A stretch of DNA of 64,000 bases from Actinosynnema sp. ALI-1.44 (lineage in GTDB: Bacteria > Actinomycetota > Actinomycetes > Mycobacteriales > Pseudonocardiaceae): contig NZ_MTQO01000049.1 in assembly GCF_001984155.1 (NCBI RefSeq), positions 248,001-312,000 on the forward strand. The letters are read 5' to 3'. A program made the translations under genes and the position numbers. The notes beneath the pieces were generated by a model. It did not search any database and was not told the DNA's origin. It saw only the letters and a program-made list of their open reading frames with translations. Positions 1 to 8,582 of this stretch are shown in pieces. Every line of letters starts with the position of its first letter. Positions within the stretch are counted from its first letter, which is position 1.

Positions 1-412
1 CGAGGGCCCGCCCTTGGACGAGGCCGCGGCGCGCATGCTCGTGTACGGCCTTGTCGTGCAGCGCCTCCAGGACGTAGGCGGCGCTCATCCGGCTGGTCGC
101 GCGGGCGTCGGCGTGCAGGGGAAGCATTTCTGCGAGCGTCAGTCGCAGCACCTCACGGGGGTGCGGACGGTCACCGAGCTTTTCGAGCCCCTGGTGTACC
201 CGCAGCGAGGTCTGCTCGGACGCGAAATCCATGGCGAAGGAGAGCATCGCGGTCCGGGAGGCGAAGTAGTGCTGCAGCTGCCCGAGTGACATGCCCGCCT
301 CCTGCGCCACCACGCGCATCGTCAGCTGTGTGACGCCGCGCTGCTCCACCACCCGCCACAGTGCGCGGGCGATCGCTTCGCGGCGTCCGCGGTGATCCAC
401 CTGTTTCGGCAT
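1..412 (-). CDS. TetR/AcrR-family transcriptional regulator (3' end outside window)
   Basis: The reverse frame is open from an ATG at 412 to the left edge (137 codons, no stop), so the C-terminus is missing. Residues 10-55 form a typical TetR helix-turn-helix, with the pattern RREAIARALWRVVEQRG followed by MRVVAQEAGMSLGQLQHYF. The rest looks like the helical ligand-binding domain. It is divergent from the carboxylesterase at 510, with 97 bp between the starts, so it probably represses that gene and itself. The inducer cannot be read from the sequence. Confidence 0.85.
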   Translation of the reverse strand, partial: MPKQVDHRGRREAIARALWRVVEQRGVTQLTMRVVAQEAGMSLGQLQHYFASRTAMLSFAMDFASEQTSLRVHQGLEKLGDRPHPREVLRLTLAEMLPLHADARATSRMSAAYVLEALHDKAVHEHARRGLVQGRAL

Positions 413-509
413 CGCCGACCCTTCCCTCGTACCCCGGGACCGTTCCAATACAGTTGACATAATACACTTGACCTACAACTCTGTGGTCCACTCGAGGGAA
501 GGAATCGTC
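413..509. promoter_or_regulatory. Divergent promoter region between the TetR gene and the esterase
   Basis: An AT-richer stretch (445-480) in otherwise GC-rich DNA contains a TTGACA hexamer at 454-459 and a second TTGACC at 468-473. On the other strand it reads TATTAT. The short arms AGTTG and CAACT flank it (452-480) as a weak inverted repeat. It is the obvious site for the TetR operator, but no long palindrome is present. A Shine-Dalgarno-like GAGGGAAGGA lies just before the esterase ATG. Confidence 0.4.
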
Positions 510-2000
510 ATGTCCGAACAGCCGAAGGTACGGACCACGGAAGGCGTGGTGCAGGGGCGCTGGCAGCAGGGGCACGCGGTGTTCCGCGGCATCCCCTACG
601 CCCAGCCTCCGGTCGGAGCGCTTCGCTTCGCCGCACCCGCGCCGCCGCATCGCTGGGAGGGGACGAGGCAGGCGGTCGAGTTCGGCCCCATGGTGCCGCT
701 GTCCCTGCCGGTCGACGTGACCCCGCAGGGCACCGACTGGCTGACGCTCAACGTCGGCACTCCGGATCCCGGCGCGGCGGGCCTGCCGGTGCTGGTGTGG
801 ATCCCCGTGGGCGGCTACCTCTCGGCGGCGTCGAGCGACCCGATGTTCGACCCGGCAGCGCTGGCCGAGGCGGGCGTCGTCGTGGTGACCATCAACTGCC
901 GCGTGGGCGCGGAGGGATTCGCGTTCCTCGACGACGCGCCGCCCAACCGCGGCTTCCTCGACCAGATCGCGGCGCTGGAGTGGGTGCAGCGCAACATCGC
1001 CGCTTTCGGAGGCGACCCCGGCCGGGTCACCGTGGGCGGGGTGTCCGCCGGGGCGGGCTCGGTCGCCGCCCTGCTGACGATGAAGTCCGCGCGCGGCCTG
1101 TTCCGGCGGGCCATCGCCCATTCGGTGCCGGGGCTGTACAGCACTCCCGCGCTGGCACGGCAGGTCACCGCCGTGTTCGCGGACCGGCTCGGCGCGGCGG
1201 CCCCCACCGCCGAGGCCCTGCGCGACATCGACCCATGGCACCTGGCCGCCGAGCTCACCTCCTTCAACGCCGGCCTCCACGCGCACCGGGAGAGCTGGGG
1301 ACGCCTCACCCAGACCGGCACCGCGCTGTGCCCCGTCGTCGACGGCGAGGTCCTCGCGGAAACGCCTTGGCCCGCGCTGACCGGCGCGCGCGCGAGCGGG
1401 ACCGAACTGCTCGTCGGCCACGCCCGGGACGAGTTCCGGTACTTCAGCGTCATGAGCGGACGGTACGGCACCTTCACCGAGGAGGACGCCCACGCAGCCC
1501 TGGAACTGCTCGCCCCGCAGCCGGACGGCGCGCGGGCCTACCGTGCCGCGTTCCCGCAGGCAGGCCCGGAGCAACTGGTGGAGACGGTGTACTCCGACGC
1601 CCTCTTCCGCATGCCGTCACAGAAGCTGGCCGAGGCGAACGCCGCAGCCGGCGGCACCTCGTACCTGTTCGAACTGTGCTGGGTCGCCCCGGTCCGCGGC
1701 GGCATCCTGGGCGCCTGCCACAGCCTCGACATGCCCTTGGCGTTCGGCACGCTGGACAGCCCTGTCGGCACCCAGCTCATCGGCGAAGAGCCCACTCCCG
1801 AGGCCGTCGCGCTCTCCCGCGAACTCCAGGAGACATGGGTCCGGTTCGTCACCACCGGCGACGCGGGCTGGTCCGCTCACCGGCCGGGCGGGCACCTCAC
1901 CCGCGTCCTGGACACCGAGTCGAAGACTCTGCCCTACCCCGAACAGGAATCCCGCAAGATCTGGGAAGGCCACTCCCCCGCACCCTTCGGGACGCTGTGA
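510..2000 (+). CDS. Type-B carboxylesterase family protein
   Basis: This 496-aa alpha/beta-hydrolase matches the carboxylesterase type B family over its full length. Near the N-terminus is the family signature FRGIPYAQPPVGALRF. The nucleophile elbow is GGVSAGAGSV (G-x-S-x-G), and GACHSLDMPLAFGT near residue 410 carries the expected catalytic His. The oxyanion loop reads VGGY rather than the usual HGGG. The start at 510 was chosen over an in-frame upstream GTG/ATG because GAGGGAAGG precedes it. There is no signal peptide, so it is cytosolic. The substrate ester is unknown. The divergent TetR gene is the likely regulator. Confidence 0.88.
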   Translation: MSEQPKVRTTEGVVQGRWQQGHAVFRGIPYAQPPVGALRFAAPAPPHRWEGTRQAVEFGPMVPLSLPVDVTPQGTDWLTLNVGTPDPGAAGLPVLVWIPVGGYLSAASSDPMFDPAALAEAGVVVVTINCRVGAEGFAFLDDAPPNRGFLDQIAALEWVQRNIAAFGGDPGRVTVGGVSAGAGSVAALLTMKSARGLFRRAIAHSVPGLYSTPALARQVTAVFADRLGAAAPTAEALRDIDPWHLAAELTSFNAGLHAHRESWGRLTQTGTALCPVVDGEVLAETPWPALTGARASGTELLVGHARDEFRYFSVMSGRYGTFTEEDAHAALELLAPQPDGARAYRAAFPQAGPEQLVETVYSDALFRMPSQKLAEANAAAGGTSYLFELCWVAPVRGGILGACHSLDMPLAFGTLDSPVGTQLIGEEPTPEAVALSRELQETWVRFVTTGDAGWSAHRPGGHLTRVLDTESKTLPYPEQESRKIWEGHSPAPFGTL

Positions 2001-2028
2001 AGTGGCATGCAGCCGGATCAGATGGTCC

Positions 2029-3456
2029 TCAGTGGACGGGAGGGTGGTAGGCGACGGTGGGGGCGAGCAGGGTGAGCAGGCCGAGTACGAGTGGCAGCAG
2101 GATGATCAGGTAGGTGAAGGTGAATCCGACGATGTCGCGGGCTTTGAGCGAGAGCACGCCCAGCAACGGGAGCATCCAGAACGGGTTGATCAGGTTCGGT
2201 AGCGCTTCGGCGGCGTTGTAGATCTGCACGGTCCAGCCGAGGCTGACGTGAGCGTCGTTGGCGGCCTGCATGACATACGGTGCTTCGATGACCCATTTCC
2301 CGCCGCCGGAGGGGATCAGGAAGCCCAACACGATGGAGTAGCCGCCGATGAGCAGCGGGAACAGCGCGGCGGATGTGGCTCCGGTGAACGCGGCCCCGAG
2401 GTGGTGGGACACGCTCTGCCCGGTGCTGTCGGTGGCTTTGGTCAGGATCGCCGCGATACCGGCGTAGAAGGGGAACTGGATGAGCACGCCGCCGGTGGCG
2501 GGAACGGCTTTGGTGACCGCGGCGAGGAAGCGGCGCGGGCGCCAGTGCAGCAGCAGGCCGAGCGTGAGGAACAGCAGGTTGTAGGTGTTGAGCCCGGAAA
2601 TCGCGACGATCGGGTCCTTGCTGCCGAATTCCCGTACCGCCCAGCCGCCGACGAGCGCGACCACGACGATCGTGAGCAATGGGCTGTACTCCAGCCATTC
2701 CCCGGGCCGGGTGCGGGGCGGGTCCTGCTCGACGGGATCACGGGGGTCGACACCGAGATCGTCCGCTGTGCGGATGAGATCACCGCGTGGGGCGGAGAAG
2801 AACGCCACCGCGACGCAGACGGCCACGACGACGGCGGCCAGCAGCAGCGACTGCCAGCTGAAGATGGTCTCGCGGAACGGGATCACGCCGGTGACCGGCA
2901 GTAGTGAGGAGGGGATGCTGGCGCGGTTGGCCTGAAGCTGCGCGGCCGAGGAGCTGAGCCCGAGTGCCCAACTGCCGCCGAGGCCGAGGTAGGCGGCGGC
3001 CCCGGCGGCGCGGTAGTCCATCCGCAGTCCGGGGCGTTCGGCGAGGCGGCGGACCAGCAGTGCGCTGAAGATGAGGCTGAATCCCCAGTTGAACAGCGCG
3101 GAGACGAGGCTGAGTGCGGCGACCAGCGCGATCGCGCCGCGTCCGGTGCGGGGCCGCCGGGCGAGCCGGTCGATCACCCGCCGGATCGGCCCGGCGGTGG
3201 CGACGACGTAGCCGCCGATGGCGACCATGGCCATCTGCATGGTGAACGGGATCAGATCCCAGAACCCGCCGCCGAAGGCCGTGGCGACGCTCATCGGGGA
3301 AGCGCCGACCGCGACCGCGGCCACGGCGACCAGCGCCACGACGAGCAGGGCGAACACCAGTGTGTTCGGGAACCAGCGTTCGGACCAGTTCGCGGCGCGG
3401 ACCGCCGTCCTGGCGAGGAAACCGGCTTTCGGCGCGGCGGAGGTGGGCTGGGACAT
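2029..3456 (-). CDS. Short-chain fatty acid transporter, AtoE family
   Basis: This 475-aa protein has about 11-12 hydrophobic segments and matches the AtoE/TIGR00366 family from the N-terminal WFPNTLVFALLV region through the conserved GGGKWVIEAPYVMQAA block. Homologues move short-chain fatty acids such as acetoacetate or butyrate across the inner membrane. AAAGGAGC sits 5-6 nt before the ATG. It is the last gene of a reverse-strand operon after the cyclodeaminase-like gene (25-nt gap), so its cargo may be a product or substrate of the Mo-enzyme/cyclodeaminase pathway. It converges on the esterase gene. Confidence 0.88.
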   Translation of the reverse strand: MSQPTSAAPKAGFLARTAVRAANWSERWFPNTLVFALLVVALVAVAAVAVGASPMSVATAFGGGFWDLIPFTMQMAMVAIGGYVVATAGPIRRVIDRLARRPRTGRGAIALVAALSLVSALFNWGFSLIFSALLVRRLAERPGLRMDYRAAGAAAYLGLGGSWALGLSSSAAQLQANRASIPSSLLPVTGVIPFRETIFSWQSLLLAAVVVAVCVAVAFFSAPRGDLIRTADDLGVDPRDPVEQDPPRTRPGEWLEYSPLLTIVVVALVGGWAVREFGSKDPIVAISGLNTYNLLFLTLGLLLHWRPRRFLAAVTKAVPATGGVLIQFPFYAGIAAILTKATDSTGQSVSHHLGAAFTGATSAALFPLLIGGYSIVLGFLIPSGGGKWVIEAPYVMQAANDAHVSLGWTVQIYNAAEALPNLINPFWMLPLLGVLSLKARDIVGFTFTYLIILLPLVLGLLTLLAPTVAYHPPVH

Positions 3457-3481
3457 GGCAGCTCCTTTGCTGCTCGGTGAG

Positions 3482-4417
3482 TTACGCGGCGGCGTTGGTA
3501 CGCAGGACGTGTTCGGCGGCGGCGAGGTCGGCCAGGCCGCTGCCCACGGCTTTGAAGACGGTGATCTGGTCAGGATCGCGGCGTCCGGCGACCTCGTCGC
3601 GGCAGAGCTGGCTCAGGGTGCCCGCGATCGTCGCGGGATCGAAGGCCCCGGCTGAGACGGGCTGGACGAGGTCGCCGGATTCCGCCAGCGCGGTCGGGGT
3701 GTCTATGTACACGGTGGACAGTCGGAGGCAGTCGTCGTCGGCCTCGCGCATGTGCGGCCGGAAACTGCCGATGAGGTCGAGGTGGGTGCCGGGGCGCAGC
3801 CATTCGCCGCGGATGATCGGTGTGGTGGCCAGGGTGGCGCAGCTGATGATGTCGGCGCGCGCGGTCGCGGCGGCGAGATCCGTGACGACCTCGGTGCCGA
3901 GTCCGTTGGCGCGCAGGGTGTCCGCCAGCCGCTGCGCGGCCGCCGGGTCGGTGTCGTGGACCAGGACCGTGTGCAGGTCGAATCGGCTGCGGTAGGCGGC
4001 GGGGAGCATCCCGCCGATGTGCCCGGCGCCGACGACGAGCAGGACCTCGCTGTCGGGACGGGCGAGGTAGGTGGCGGCCAGTGCCGAGGTGGCTGTGGTG
4101 CGGCGGCGGGTCAGCTCGTCGCCGTCGAGCACGGCGAGGTGTTCACCGGTGGTGGCGCTGCTGAGGATGTAGGCCGAGGAGAGGGCGGGCCGTCCGAGCG
4201 CGTTGTTGCCCGGGAAGATCGTGACGAGCTTGACCCCGAGATACCCGCCGTCGCTCCAGGACGGCATGAGCAGCAGGGAGGCCCCGGAATTTTCGTCGAG
4301 GCTGTGGGTGTGCCGGTCGGGTGTGTGGGCGCCGCGGCGGAAACCCTCGCGCAGTGCGGGGATCAGCGCGTCGAAGGTCAGTGCTCGGGCGGTGTCGTCG
4401 GCGGTGATGGTGAGCAA
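3482..4417 (-). CDS. Ornithine cyclodeaminase / mu-crystallin family protein
   Basis: This 311-aa protein belongs to the OCD/mu-crystallin/alanine dehydrogenase superfamily. Visible features are the N-terminal substrate lobe with SGASLLLMPSW, the PALSSAYILSSATTGEHLAVLDGDELTRRRTTATSALAA block, and a Rossmann NAD motif, LVVGAGHIGGMLPAA (about residues 128-142). Known members are ornithine cyclodeaminases, amino-acid dehydrogenases or ketimine reductases, and sequence alone does not separate these. It starts 9 nt after the stop of the Mo-oxidoreductase gene and is followed by the AtoE-type transporter, so the three genes form one operon. Confidence 0.85.
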   Translation of the reverse strand: MLTITADDTARALTFDALIPALREGFRRGAHTPDRHTHSLDENSGASLLLMPSWSDGGYLGVKLVTIFPGNNALGRPALSSAYILSSATTGEHLAVLDGDELTRRRTTATSALAATYLARPDSEVLLVVGAGHIGGMLPAAYRSRFDLHTVLVHDTDPAAAQRLADTLRANGLGTEVVTDLAAATARADIISCATLATTPIIRGEWLRPGTHLDLIGSFRPHMREADDDCLRLSTVYIDTPTALAESGDLVQPVSAGAFDPATIAGTLSQLCRDEVAGRRDPDQITVFKAVGSGLADLAAAEHVLRTNAAA

Positions 4418-4426
4418 GGTGGCTCC

Positions 4427-7400
4427 TCAGGCGTCGAGGGTCAGGTCGGTGAGTGGCACGGCTTGGCAGGTCAGGCAGGTGTTGTCGGCCAGGTCCTCGG
4501 GCGGGGCGGTCAGGTACGCGACCCGTCCGGCCAGCAGTGGCACGGCGCAGCTTTCGCACTGGCCGACCCGGCAGCCGCTGGGCAGGGTGATCCCGGCGCG
4601 ACCGGCCAGGTCCAGCAGCGGGCCGTCGGCACGGCGCCAGCGCAGTGTCCGCCCCGATCGTCCGAAGTGGACGTCTGCTTCGGCGTCGGCGGGGAGGTCG
4701 ACGGCCTGGGGAGCGGCGTGGAACTTCTCGGCGAAGATGTCGAATCGGGGAACGCCGCGCGCCATGAGTCCCGCGGTGAGTTCGGCGAGCATGGTTTCGG
4801 GGCCGCACAGGTAGAACCGGGCCCGGCTTCGGATCAGCTCGGCGTCGACGTGCTCGGCGCGGATCCGGCCGGGCACGACGTGTTCCCGATCGGCGTCGGA
4901 CGGCCTGCTGTAGTGGTCGATGACGGTCAGGCGGTCGATCCGTTTCGCGAGGTCCCGGATCCGCGCGGCGAACGCGTGCGTCGTCGAATCGCGGTTTCCC
5001 TGGTGCAGGACGACCTTCGGCACGGTACCCCCGCGGGTGGCGAGTGTTTCCAGGTAGCCGAGGAACGGGGTGATCCCGATCCCGGCGGCCAGCAACACCA
5101 CCGGGAACTCGATGTCGGTGGGGATCACGAACGGTCCGCCAGGGGCGGTGACCTCGACCCGGTCGCCCGCCTGTAGTCCATAGTGGACTGTGATGGAGAA
5201 CTGGCCGCCGTCGACGCGGCGCACCGCAACGTGGTATTCGGCGTCGTCGCCGGGCTCGGCGGGCCCGGTCAGTGAGTAGCTCCGGGTGGTCCCACGGCCG
5301 TCGGTGAGCGTGATGTGCTGCCCCGGCCGGAATTCCGGCAGCGGCCCGCCTTCCGCCGGGGACAGCCGCAGTGCGCGGACGTCGGTGGTTTCCGCGGTGA
5401 TGTCGGTGAGGACGAACTCGCGGCGTCCGCTCCAGCGTCCGTCCTGCACCGGCTGGACGTCGCAGGCGGTGGAGCGCAGCGGGACCGCGCCGCTGAGCGG
5501 GTCGTGGTCGGTGTCGTCGACGAGCAGGTTGTAGTTGGCGCCACCGGTCTGGCGCGGGTCGGAGCCGGGGAGTCCGAGGTCGGGTGCGGCCTGCCACCAG
5601 CCGTATTCGGCGACGACCACTCGCCGGTCCAGTGCGGGGTCGATCCTCGCCCGCATCCGCGCCGAGCCGTTGCGCGTGGAGATGGTCACCCACTGTCCGT
5701 CTTCGATACCGCGGTCGTCGGCGAGGTCCGCGGCGATCTCCGCCGTCGGTTCGGGAAAGCGCTTCCTGAGCGAGGTGATCCCGTGGTGCTGGCTGTGGCA
5801 GAAGTAGCCGTTCTTCGCGCAAGTCAGCAGGAGCGGGAAGCGCGAGTCCGGGTCGGGTCGCGGAGTGTGCTCAGGGACCGGTGGATAGCCGTGGTCGGCC
5901 AGGCGCTGCGAATACAGCTCGACACGGCGGGTGGGTGTGGCGAATCCGGTCACCGTGCCGTCCTTCGCGGTGTCGGCGTACTTGCGGTACCGGGTCTCGA
6001 GGGGAACACGGATCCCGCCGGGTTCGGCGCGCAGGTCCGCCGTGGTCAGCCCGAGCGGGGCGAGCACGTGGTCGCGGGCGGCTGTGAGGTCTCCGCCGAA
6101 GAAGTCCGCCCCCATGCCGAGGCGGGACGCGAGGTCGAACACGATCTCGGTGTCCGAACGCGCCCCACCGGCCGGGGCGACCATGCGTGGCCGGAACTGG
6201 ACGTGTTCCTGCGCGCGCCCGGTGATCTCGAAGCCCACCTTGACCGCGTCGTGTTCCCACGGGCTGGTGACCGGCAGGACGATGTCGGCGAAGTCCGCGG
6301 TGGGATTGGCGAACAGGTCGAGGTGCACGAAGAACTCGAGGTCGCGCAGGGCCGCGGCGGTCCGATGTGGATCCGGCTGGGACAGCAGCATGTTGCCGCC
6401 GAAGCCGACCATCGCCCTGGTCCGGTACGGCTCGCCGGTCAGGATGGACCGGCACAGCGCCCGGGCGCTGACCCAGCCGTTGGCAGGCGGTCCCAGCGGG
6501 TGCTCGTCGAGCCCGAGCGCCTTCGCGCGCTGGGCGGGCGCGAGCTGGTCGGGCGCGGTGACGGCGTTGACCGGCAGCCGGGGCAGGACGACGTTGCCGC
6601 CGGGCGCGTCGAAACTCCCGGTCAGCGCGTACAGGGTGGCGATGGCCCGTTCGGTCTGGGTGGCGTTGGCGTGCTGGCCGATGCCGGTCCAGCCGTAATA
6701 GGAGACCGCCTTCGCCGACGTCAGCGCCTCGGCGAAGGCCACCAGCGCCGTCGTGTCGACTCCGGTGACGGCACTGGTTCGCTCCAGCGGCCACGCGGCG
6801 CAGGCGTCGGCGTACCGCTCGAACGCGGGGACGCAGTCCACCGTCCCGGACACCGTGCGGATCCGACGCCGTCCCCGCAGCGCGAAGTCTTCCGGGCGCG
6901 CGGCCGGGTAACGCGTGTCGTAGGGACGCGGCGACGCCGCCTGCTCGTCCCACACCACGTATCCGGCCAGCCCCGGTTCGAGTTCACTGGCCAGCAGGAA
7001 ACGCCCGGTGTCGGCGTTGACCAGCAGGGGCGCGTTGGACCACGCACGCACAAAACCGGTGCCGAAGCCACCGCTGCGGAGGACCTGATCGGCCACACCC
7101 AACGCCAGCGCGGCGTCGGTACCCGGCAGCACACGCAGCCAGTGCTCGGCCTCGCGCGCCGCGGCCGAACGCCGGGGATCGACGACCGCCAGCGCGGCGC
7201 CGTTCGCCCTCGCCTCCGCCAATGCCGCCGACTGCGCGAGCCACGACTTCGCCGGGTTGTGGCCCCACAGCACGGCCAGGTCGGTGCCCGCGAAGTCCGG
7301 CACCGGCATCCCGCAGCCGAAGGTGAACGCGTGAGCGAAGTCCTTGTGCCAGTTGCAGTTCTCGGTCGAATAGCAGATGTTCGGGCTGCCGAAGAGCCGG

Positions 7401-7780
7401 ACGAACCGTTCGATCCACGCGATCGAGTCCGACAGCGGCGTCCCGCTCGGCGAGGTCACGGCGAACGCGACGGCTTCCGGCCCGCTCTCGGCGGCGATGC
7501 GGCCGAGCCGTGCGGCGATCTCGTCGAGGGCCTCGTCCCAGCCGATGGCTTCCCACTTCGGGTCCGGATCGGACTTCGGTGTGGTGCGCCGCAGCGGGGT
7601 GGTCAGCCGCCGGGGGCTGTGCACGATCTCCGGCGCCGCTCGGCCCTTCGGGCACATCGCCGCCCCGGTCGGATGGTCGGGGTCCGGCCGGACGCCGACC
7701 ATCGCGCCGTCCTCGACGGTGTAGATCGCGCCGCATCGCGAGCGGCACAGCGTGCAGTAGCCGCGTACCTCGGCCGTCAT
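4427..7780 (-). CDS. Molybdopterin oxidoreductase fused to FAD/NAD reductase and 2Fe-2S domains
   Basis: The protein has 1117 residues. The N-terminus carries a 4Fe-4S site (C9-x2-C12-x3-C16-x26-C43), followed by the bis-MGD molybdopterin oxidoreductase body with its C-terminal dinucleotide-binding domain to about residue 760. From about residue 780 there is a ferredoxin-NADP reductase-type module with an RSYSLTG flavin motif. The tail (about 1065-1105) is a plant-type 2Fe-2S domain with CRVGQCESC and CLTC. The fusion would let NAD(P)H feed electrons straight to the Mo site. The substrate is unknown; assimilatory nitrate reductases and formate dehydrogenases are distant relatives. The reading frame extends upstream, but the ATG at 7780 fits both the 4Fe-4S start and the divergent GntR gene. 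It is first in its operon. Confidence 0.88.
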   Translation of the reverse strand: MTAEVRGYCTLCRSRCGAIYTVEDGAMVGVRPDPDHPTGAAMCPKGRAAPEIVHSPRRLTTPLRRTTPKSDPDPKWEAIGWDEALDEIAARLGRIAAESGPEAVAFAVTSPSGTPLSDSIAWIERFVRLFGSPNICYSTENCNWHKDFAHAFTFGCGMPVPDFAGTDLAVLWGHNPAKSWLAQSAALAEARANGAALAVVDPRRSAAAREAEHWLRVLPGTDAALALGVADQVLRSGGFGTGFVRAWSNAPLLVNADTGRFLLASELEPGLAGYVVWDEQAASPRPYDTRYPAARPEDFALRGRRRIRTVSGTVDCVPAFERYADACAAWPLERTSAVTGVDTTALVAFAEALTSAKAVSYYGWTGIGQHANATQTERAIATLYALTGSFDAPGGNVVLPRLPVNAVTAPDQLAPAQRAKALGLDEHPLGPPANGWVSARALCRSILTGEPYRTRAMVGFGGNMLLSQPDPHRTAAALRDLEFFVHLDLFANPTADFADIVLPVTSPWEHDAVKVGFEITGRAQEHVQFRPRMVAPAGGARSDTEIVFDLASRLGMGADFFGGDLTAARDHVLAPLGLTTADLRAEPGGIRVPLETRYRKYADTAKDGTVTGFATPTRRVELYSQRLADHGYPPVPEHTPRPDPDSRFPLLLTCAKNGYFCHSQHHGITSLRKRFPEPTAEIAADLADDRGIEDGQWVTISTRNGSARMRARIDPALDRRVVVAEYGWWQAAPDLGLPGSDPRQTGGANYNLLVDDTDHDPLSGAVPLRSTACDVQPVQDGRWSGRREFVLTDITAETTDVRALRLSPAEGGPLPEFRPGQHITLTDGRGTTRSYSLTGPAEPGDDAEYHVAVRRVDGGQFSITVHYGLQAGDRVEVTAPGGPFVIPTDIEFPVVLLAAGIGITPFLGYLETLATRGGTVPKVVLHQGNRDSTTHAFAARIRDLAKRIDRLTVIDHYSRPSDADREHVVPGRIRAEHVDAELIRSRARFYLCGPETMLAELTAGLMARGVPRFDIFAEKFHAAPQAVDLPADAEADVHFGRSGRTLRWRRADGPLLDLAGRAGITLPSGCRVGQCESCAVPLLAGRVAYLTAPPEDLADNTCLTCQAVPLTDLTLDA

Positions 7781-7799
7781 TGTTACTCCCGGGTAATCG

Positions 7800-7825
7800 G
7801 TCACCGGTAACCGAATACCGGTGAC
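7800..7825. promoter_or_regulatory. 26-bp perfect palindromic operator between the GntR gene and the Mo-enzyme operon
   Basis: Two perfect 10-bp arms, GTCACCGGTA and TACCGGTGAC, are separated by ACCGAA. The site lies 20 bp upstream of the Mo-oxidoreductase ATG (reverse) and 55 bp upstream of the GntR GTG (forward). Its size and position fit a dimeric FCD-type GntR operator controlling both directions. GntR/FCD sites are often shorter, so the exact half-site is open. Confidence 0.7.
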
Positions 7826-7879
7826 GTGTAAGATGCATCGCGGCAGCCGGGAAGTCAAGAACGGGTGAAGGGGGACCGC

Positions 7880-8542
7880 GTGGCCGAGCCCACCGTCGGC
7901 CTGCTGCGGCACGCCAGCCTGCGGGATCAGGTGCTGGAACTCGTCCGGCACGCGCTGGTGTCCGGCGAGATCCGCCCCGGCGACATCTACTCCGCGTCGG
8001 CGCTGGCCACGCGGCTGCAGGTGTCCAGCAGCCCCGTGCGGGAAGCGATGCTCACACTGGTCAACCAGGGCCTGATGGAGCCGGTGCGCAACCGCGGGTT
8101 CCGGGTGGTCCCGATGAGTGAGCAGGACCTCGACGAGGTCTACGAGATGCGGGTCCTGCTGGAGTTGCCCGGCACCCTCAAGGCCGCGGCTCGGATCACC
8201 GAAGCCGATCTCGATCGGTTGCGCGCTCTCGCCGCGGACATCGAGGACGCGGCGGAGGCGGGCGACGTCGTCCGCTTCCTCGATGCCGACCGGCGCTTCC
8301 ACCTCGACCTGCTCGGCTGCGGCGGCAACAAACGCCTGGTCGACGCCGTCGCCACCCTGCGCGACCAGACCCGCCTTTACAACTTGGACAACCTCGCCGA
8401 ACGTGGCGCGCTGGCCGATTCCGCGCGGGAGCACCGCGAGATCCTCGCCGCGATCGCCGACCGCGACACCGCACGCCTGGAGGAGCTGGTCCACGCCCAT
8501 CTGCGCCACATCCGGGCCGACTGGGCAAAGACCGAGGGCTGA
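7880..8542 (+). CDS. GntR-family regulator, FCD subfamily
   Basis: This 220-aa regulator has an N-terminal winged helix (about 10-75; LVRHALVSGEIRPGDIYS, then LATRLQVSSSPVREAML) and a C-terminal all-helical FCD domain. The FCD domain shows the metal/ligand residues D-x-RFH-x-D and REHREI. The GTG at 7880 was chosen because GAAGGGGG lies 5 nt upstream; a GTG at 7865 is an alternative. FCD regulators bind carboxylate effectors. Being divergent from the Mo-enzyme operon, with a 26-bp palindrome between, it most likely controls that operon. Confidence 0.88.
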   Translation: MAEPTVGLLRHASLRDQVLELVRHALVSGEIRPGDIYSASALATRLQVSSSPVREAMLTLVNQGLMEPVRNRGFRVVPMSEQDLDEVYEMRVLLELPGTLKAAARITEADLDRLRALAADIEDAAEAGDVVRFLDADRRFHLDLLGCGGNKRLVDAVATLRDQTRLYNLDNLAERGALADSAREHREILAAIADRDTARLEELVHAHLRHIRADWAKTEG

Positions 8543-8582
8543 TTGCGGACCGAGCCGGGCAACGGCCGAACAGATACTTGCA

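Noticed and set aside
5315-7810. 831-codon forward open frame opposite the Mo-oxidoreductase gene
   Set aside because: Composition is Gly/Arg/Asp/Val shadow of a GC-rich gene; the reverse frame has complete Mo, FNR and 2Fe-2S domains.
4427-8509. Mo-oxidoreductase start upstream of 7780 (1360-codon frame)
   Set aside because: The extension overlaps the GntR gene and lacks family sequence; the 4Fe-4S domain begins right after 7780.
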